A DNA stretch of 9,905 bases from Candidatus Heimdallarchaeota archaeon (GTDB lineage: Archaea; Asgardarchaeota; Heimdallarchaeia; Heimdallarchaeales; Kariarchaeaceae). Under the pieces are notes generated by a model. That model was not told the DNA's origin, made no database searches, and saw nothing but the letters and a program-made list of their open reading frames with translations. Position numbers and translations under genes: made by a program. Positions 6,344 through 9,905 of the stretch are shown here, piece by piece. The stretch spans positions 1 through 9,905 of the forward strand of contig JAOUKW010000134.1 of assembly GCA_029882335.1 (NCBI GenBank), given 5' to 3'. Position 1 is the first letter of the stretch. Every line of letters begins with the position of its first letter.

Positions 6344-8287
6344 ATGACAGACATTCCAACTGATGAACTAATAAATGAGGAATCACTCCTAGATATTGAT
6401 TTTGAGCACACAGGAGAGATTTCAATTCCTTCAAGAATTATAGATCAAGTAATTGGTCAGGAAGATGCTGTGAATGTCATGCAAAAAGCAGCAGCACAAA
6501 GAAGACATGTAATGTTAATTGGAGAGCCAGGTACTGGTAAATCCTTACTTGGTGCAGCTATGGCAGAAATGCTTCCAAAAAAACACTTAGAAGATATTCT
6601 TGTAGTAGCAAACCCAGAAAACTTCAATAATCCAAGAATCGTCAGTCTTCCAGGAGGAGAAGGAAGAATACGTGTAGAATTAGCTACTGAACAAGCTAAA
6701 AAATCAGAAAGTACTCGATCAATGTTTGCAATAATTATTCTATTAACGATAATTATCTTAGGTACAATTATGTCTGGTTTTCGAATTGAAGTTATTTTAC
6801 TTTCAATTTTTGTAGGTTTATTTGCATTTATGATGTTAAATAGCATTAAAAGTAGAAGTGAAGTATTAGTTCCAAAATTATTAGTAGATAACTCCACAAA
6901 TGATACAGCTCCATTTATAGATGGTACAGGGTCACATAGTGGTGCATTACTTGGAGATGTCAGACATGATCCATTTCAATCAGGCGGATTAGGAACACCA
7001 GCACATGAAAGAGTTGAAGTTGGATTAATTCACAAAGCTCATAAAGGAGTACTATACATAGATGAAATAGGTACTTTTCATGTTAAAACTCAACAGCAAC
7101 TTCTAACAGCTTTACAAGAGAAAAAGTTTCAAATCACCGGTCAAAGTGAACTATCATCAGGTGCAATGGTCAGAACAGATCCAGTACCTTGTGATTTCAT
7201 ATTAATTGCAGCTGGTAATGAAGAAACCATTCGTAATTTACATCCTGCATTAAGATCAAGAATTCGTGGTCAAGGTTATGAAGTTGTAATGAAATTGAAT
7301 ATGCCGGATACAATGGCTAATAGAAGGAAACTTACCAGATTTGTAGCCCAAGAAGTTGCTAAAGATCATAAAATTCCACATTTTACCAAAAAAGCAGTTG
7401 AGACTATAATTTTAGAAGCGAAAAGAAGAAGTTCAAGAAAGAATTCGTTATCATTATTACTGCGAGAATTAGGTGGATTAGTTAGAGTAGCTGGAGATTT
7501 AGCAATTGAAAGAAAACTTCAATATGTTACTCCGCAGGAAGTAATGGATGCTAGAAAAATATCTACTACGCTTGAATTCCAATTATCAAGACAACATATT
7601 GCAAGAATGAAAGATTATGATTTGGTTTTAATTAATGATTACCAAGTTGGAAGAGTTAATGGGTTATCAGTCATAGGCAATTCTGCAGGAAGTGTAATGC
7701 CTATTGAGGCAGAAATTACGCCAACTCATCGAGAAGGTGGTGGAAAGATTATTGCTACTGGCCAATTACGTGTAATTGCGAGGGAATCAGTACAAAATGT
7801 TTCAGCTTTAATCAAGAATTATATGGGTAAAGATATTTCTAATATGGACATTCATATTCAGTTTGTTGGTACTTATGGTGTAGAAGGAGATTCTGCATCG
7901 ATTACGATTGCTTCTGCAGTTCTTTCTGCAATTGAAAATATACCATTAAGACAAGACACTGCTATGACTGGTTCATTATCTGTAAGAGGAAATGTCTTAC
8001 CAATTGGCGGTGCTACATACAAGACGGAAGCAGCAATTCGTACTGGAATTAAAAGAGTAATTGTCCCTTGGCAAAATATGGATGATCTAAATATTGACAA
8101 GGATTTAATCGATAAAATTGAAATAATCCCTGTTAAAACTTTTGTCGATGTTTTAAGAAATATAGTAGCTCCTGAATATTTATCTATTGTTGCAAAATTT
8201 GAAGATCAATCTAGTAGAACGAACTTAGATATTGTGAAAAAAACACAACCATCTTTTAGTCCCTCAAAAGGATCTCCTTCAGTTTAA
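6344..8287 (+). CDS. lonB: Archaeal LonB membrane-anchored ATP-dependent protease
   Basis: The 647-residue protein has the archaeal LonB plan. An N-terminal AAA+ module carries Walker A GEPGTGKS (60-67); two membrane helices (about 127-144 and 148-167) are inserted between Walker A and Walker B, the hallmark of LonB. Walker B GVLYIDE (235-241), sensor AAGNEET and the arginine-containing HPALRSRI follow. The C-terminal protease domain has the Ser-Lys dyad S517 (in EGDSAS) and K560 (in GGATYKTEAA), 43 residues apart as in other Lon enzymes. It lacks the long N-terminal domain of bacterial LonA. It should sit in the cytoplasmic membrane and degrade misfolded, regulatory or membrane-associated proteins using ATP. 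The short Ser/Pro/Lys-rich tail is unremarkable. A small acidic gene follows after 3 nt, so the two are almost surely co-transcribed. Confidence 0.96.
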   Translation: MTDIPTDELINEESLLDIDFEHTGEISIPSRIIDQVIGQEDAVNVMQKAAAQRRHVMLIGEPGTGKSLLGAAMAEMLPKKHLEDILVVANPENFNNPRIVSLPGGEGRIRVELATEQAKKSESTRSMFAIIILLTIIILGTIMSGFRIEVILLSIFVGLFAFMMLNSIKSRSEVLVPKLLVDNSTNDTAPFIDGTGSHSGALLGDVRHDPFQSGGLGTPAHERVEVGLIHKAHKGVLYIDEIGTFHVKTQQQLLTALQEKKFQITGQSELSSGAMVRTDPVPCDFILIAAGNEETIRNLHPALRSRIRGQGYEVVMKLNMPDTMANRRKLTRFVAQEVAKDHKIPHFTKKAVETIILEAKRRSSRKNSLSLLLRELGGLVRVAGDLAIERKLQYVTPQEVMDARKISTTLEFQLSRQHIARMKDYDLVLINDYQVGRVNGLSVIGNSAGSVMPIEAEITPTHREGGGKIIATGQLRVIARESVQNVSALIKNYMGKDISNMDIHIQFVGTYGVEGDSASITIASAVLSAIENIPLRQDTAMTGSLSVRGNVLPIGGATYKTEAAIRTGIKRVIVPWQNMDDLNIDKDLIDKIEIIPVKTFVDVLRNIVAPEYLSIVAKFEDQSSRTNLDIVKKTQPSFSPSKGSPSV

Positions 8288-8290
8288 AAA

Positions 8291-8626
8291 ATGTCTTCAG
8301 TAATTTATATACATTATACAATATTTAAAGGTCTATTAAATCAAACTGATGATGATGAAGACGAATTAGATTTTGGTGAATTTGATACAAAGGCTCATTC
8401 AATTAGTCAGAATTTAGATAAAATTCAACCTCATCGATTCCCGGAGTTAGAAACAGATTATCTAGGAAGTAATGGAGACGTAGATCTCATTTTTAATTTC
8501 AGAATAACTTGGATGGATAGGGAATCAGATATTGAAGATTATTTGGATGATGTACAACAAACCATTGAAAATGAATTAGAATTATTGATTTTTGAGAGAC
8601 AAAATCTTGGAATTAGACAAAAATGA
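8291..8626 (+). CDS. Small very acidic protein of unknown function, downstream of lonB
   Basis: I do not recognise this 111-residue protein. It contains about 26 Asp/Glu against 9 Lys/Arg, so its net charge is near -17. It begins with a hydrophobic strand (VIYIHYTIF), then an acidic linker (TDDDEDELDFGEFD, about 19-32), a probable strand VDLIFNFRITW and a long amphipathic, acidic C-terminal helix (about residues 78-105). No cysteine, signal peptide or membrane segment is present, so it should be cytosolic. Its ATG lies 3 nt after the lonB stop, which implies translation from the same mRNA and suggests a link to LonB, for example as an adaptor, regulator or substrate; this is inference from position only. 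It converges with the hydrolase gene, with 10 nt between stops. The clean frame and normal composition around the acidic part support a real gene. Confidence 0.7.
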   Translation: MSSVIYIHYTIFKGLLNQTDDDEDELDFGEFDTKAHSISQNLDKIQPHRFPELETDYLGSNGDVDLIFNFRITWMDRESDIEDYLDDVQQTIENELELLIFERQNLGIRQK

Positions 8627-8636
8627 TGAAAGTAGG

Positions 8637-9428
8637 TCAAACTAATTCATTTAAGAATTCTAAAATGCTTATATGAAATAAATCATGATAAAATAATCTA
8701 CTGTGCTCACCGCTTTGTATTTCAATAAAAGTCAAATTCTGATTTTGTATTGTTTTTATTGGTTCGAGTTCATTAATTGGTGATTCAATATCATTTGTCC
8801 CATGAAGGATTAGTATAGGAATATGACTTAATTCCACTATTTTTTCAAGAATATTTGGTTTATGATCGATATTTACTCGTTTATTCAGATAATATTGGGA
8901 AATAATTCGCCATAATTGTGGAATATTATGTTTTTGTTGATTATACTCAATCATCTTATCAAAGTCTAAAAATATGGAATCTAGTATTAATCCATCAATT
9001 ATTGATAAATCGTCAATTGCCAGTAAATTTGAAATTGCACCCATCGAACTTCCAAATAATATCGTTTTATTCCAGTTATACTTACTAATCCAATTTAGAA
9101 CAATAGCAACATCTTCAGCTTCTTTTATTCCCATGGATACTGGTTTCATATCATCGCTTCTACCATGATTTCTAAAATCAAATATCAATAGATCATAACC
9201 CATATCAATAAACAGGTTAGAATACCATTCTTTCATTAAACCGGAATTATCTGAATGGCCATGAGAGATTATTATTATTTTATTTGTTGTGTTCGTGAAC
9301 CAAGCCTGTATATTTGGACCTTTTTGGTTAATGATCAAAGTTGATTGAAACCCATCTAAATCGGGATATTCACTATGACGACTTGCAGAATAGTATATCT
9401 CACCTATAATTAATGGTGGAATAAACAT
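8637..9428 (-). CDS. Alpha/beta hydrolase, likely membrane-anchored serine hydrolase
   Basis: Counted from ATG 9428 the protein has 263 residues. It shows the alpha/beta hydrolase order: HGHSDN (56-61) for the oxyanion hole, FDFRNHGRSD (83-92), nucleophile elbow GSSMG with S128, HGTNDIESP with D213, and GEHS with H242. The triad S128-D213-H242 is complete. The pattern is that of COG1073-type esterases/peptidase-like hydrolases; the substrate cannot be read from sequence. The frame stays open upstream to about 9518 and encodes KKIRRLQQKQVKILFTISLL, then the MFIPPLI start, together a typical positively charged signal anchor. This suggests the true start is near 9494 (ATT codon, 285 residues), with the catalytic domain outside the membrane. 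No ATG, GTG or TTG exists in frame in that extension. It converges with the lonB pair and diverges from the right-edge membrane gene. Confidence 0.85.
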   Translation of the reverse strand: MFIPPLIIGEIYYSASRHSEYPDLDGFQSTLIINQKGPNIQAWFTNTTNKIIIISHGHSDNSGLMKEWYSNLFIDMGYDLLIFDFRNHGRSDDMKPVSMGIKEAEDVAIVLNWISKYNWNKTILFGSSMGAISNLLAIDDLSIIDGLILDSIFLDFDKMIEYNQQKHNIPQLWRIISQYYLNKRVNIDHKPNILEKIVELSHIPILILHGTNDIESPINELEPIKTIQNQNLTFIEIQSGEHSRLFYHDLFHISILEFLNELV

Positions 9429-9514
9429 AACAAGTAGAGAAATGGTGAATAAAATTTTAACTTGTTTTTGCTGTAATCTTCTTATTTTCTTAATATTATG
9501 AATTTGGTAATTTC

Positions 9515-9525
9515 TATATTAATAT
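9515..9525 (-). promoter_or_regulatory. TATA-like box before the hydrolase
   Basis: On the minus strand ATATTAATATA is followed about 26 nt later by the ATT codon at 9494-9492, the proposed non-standard start of the hydrolase. Relative to the first ATG (9428) it would instead give a leader of about 65 nt, unlike the short leaders suggested elsewhere in this window. Confidence 0.3.
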
Positions 9526-9608
9526 GATTCGTTTATTAAAAGTATTAATTTTACAGATAATAAGTAAAAAGAAAATAATTAATTAAAAATACCCTATAAT
9601 ACCTGTAA

Positions 9609-9905
9609 TGTTTAGGTAAAAATGGAGTTGCATTATATATTTCAAAAGCAGTAACTAGTATAAGAAATAAATTTTCATTAATATTTTCAGTTATATTAAT
9701 TATATTAGGATTATTTAATTTTAGAATTTTCATTGGTCAAAATGCAGCACTTGCATTTCTACTACTTTTAATTTCAACATTGGCAATGTTTATAATTTTA
9801 AGAGTTTGGAGAAAATTCACTCCAAAATATGCACCAAATATTATTTATTGGACCACCAAGAAAAAATTTACCAGAAAATTAATCGCGGGAGGTTCTTTTT
9901 CTTAT
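9609..9905 (+). CDS. Unrecognised two-helix membrane protein, N-terminal part (cut by window edge)
   Basis: An open frame of 99 codons runs to the window end. It reads GKNGVALYISKAVTSIRNK, a first membrane helix (FSLIFSVILIILGLFNF, codons 22-38), a short loop RIFIGQN, a second helix (about 45-64) and then a basic stretch RVWRKFTPKYAPNII followed by KKKFTRKLIAGGSFSY. Basic residues before the first helix and after the second predict a hairpin with both ends in the cytoplasm. I do not recognise the family. No ATG, GTG or TTG occurs in frame before codon 58 (TTG 9780; ATG 9786), which would remove both helices. An ATG at 9608 would join the frame if one T of TTT 9611-9613 were removed; ATT 9639 is the other possible start. 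The coordinates given are the open frame, not a proven start. It is divergent from the hydrolase. Confidence 0.55.

Noticed and set aside
6457..6897. Minus-strand open frame of 146 codons inside lonB
   Set aside because: It is antisense to the conserved Walker A region and membrane helices of lonB, and its translation shows no family motif; it is a shadow of lonB codon use. The same applies to frames inside 1991-2179, 7873-8100 and 8974-9168.
9551..9733. Minus-strand open frame of 60 codons at the right end
   Set aside because: It is antisense to the membrane gene, whose plus-strand frame has basic-flanked helices and runs to the window end; the minus frame is low-complexity Ile/Leu/Asn/Tyr.

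Overview
The window is an AT-rich (by eye about 70% A+T), gene-dense stretch of an archaeal chromosome. Archaeal markers are an Orc1/Cdc6-type replication protein, a membrane-anchored LonB protease, UPF0200 and UPF0201 proteins, a class III-like PRPP synthetase and a TrmG10/Trm11-type tRNA methyltransferase. A compact Ras/Rab-like small GTPase with a WDTAG motif, together with the low GC content, points to an Asgard archaeon. The exact lineage cannot be settled from this window.

Layout. (1) 1-989, minus strand: thpR (2H RNA ligase/phosphodiesterase), then the N-terminal third of an Orc1/Cdc6 gene that runs off the left edge. (2) 1104-1652, plus: a small GTPase divergent from thpR. (3) 1653-1985: an AT-rich gap with no gene seen, ending in a promoter. 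(4) 1986-3174, plus: a UPF0200 P-loop kinase-like gene followed by a UPF0201 RNA-binding-like gene. (5) 5992-3188, minus: a tight prs-trmG10-rnz operon with overlapping genes, convergent with UPF0201. (6) 5993-6343: a divergent promoter region. (7) 6344-8626, plus: lonB and, 3 nt later, a small very acidic protein of unknown function. (8) 8637-9428 (probably to about 9494), minus: an alpha/beta hydrolase convergent with the lonB pair. (9) 9609-9905, plus: the start of an unrecognised two-helix membrane protein running off the right edge.

Function. Much of the window concerns RNA metabolism: ThpR, TrmG10 (m2G10/m22G10 in tRNA), RNase Z (tRNA 3' end processing) and the predicted RNA-binding UPF0201. 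PRPP synthetase heads the tRNA operon. LonB is the main membrane-bound ATP-dependent protease of archaea, and the acidic protein behind it is a candidate partner. Several TATA-like boxes lie about 22-35 nt from start codons, which suggests leaderless or nearly leaderless mRNAs. Three genes appear to start at GTG. Two genes (the hydrolase and the right-edge membrane protein) have coding signal extending upstream of any ATG, GTG or TTG in frame.

I found no CRISPR array, insertion sequence, tRNA/rRNA gene or clear mobile element. The most interesting items are the substituted active-site loops of the GTPase, the lonB-linked acidic protein, the UPF0200/UPF0201 pair, and the two genes with missing standard starts.
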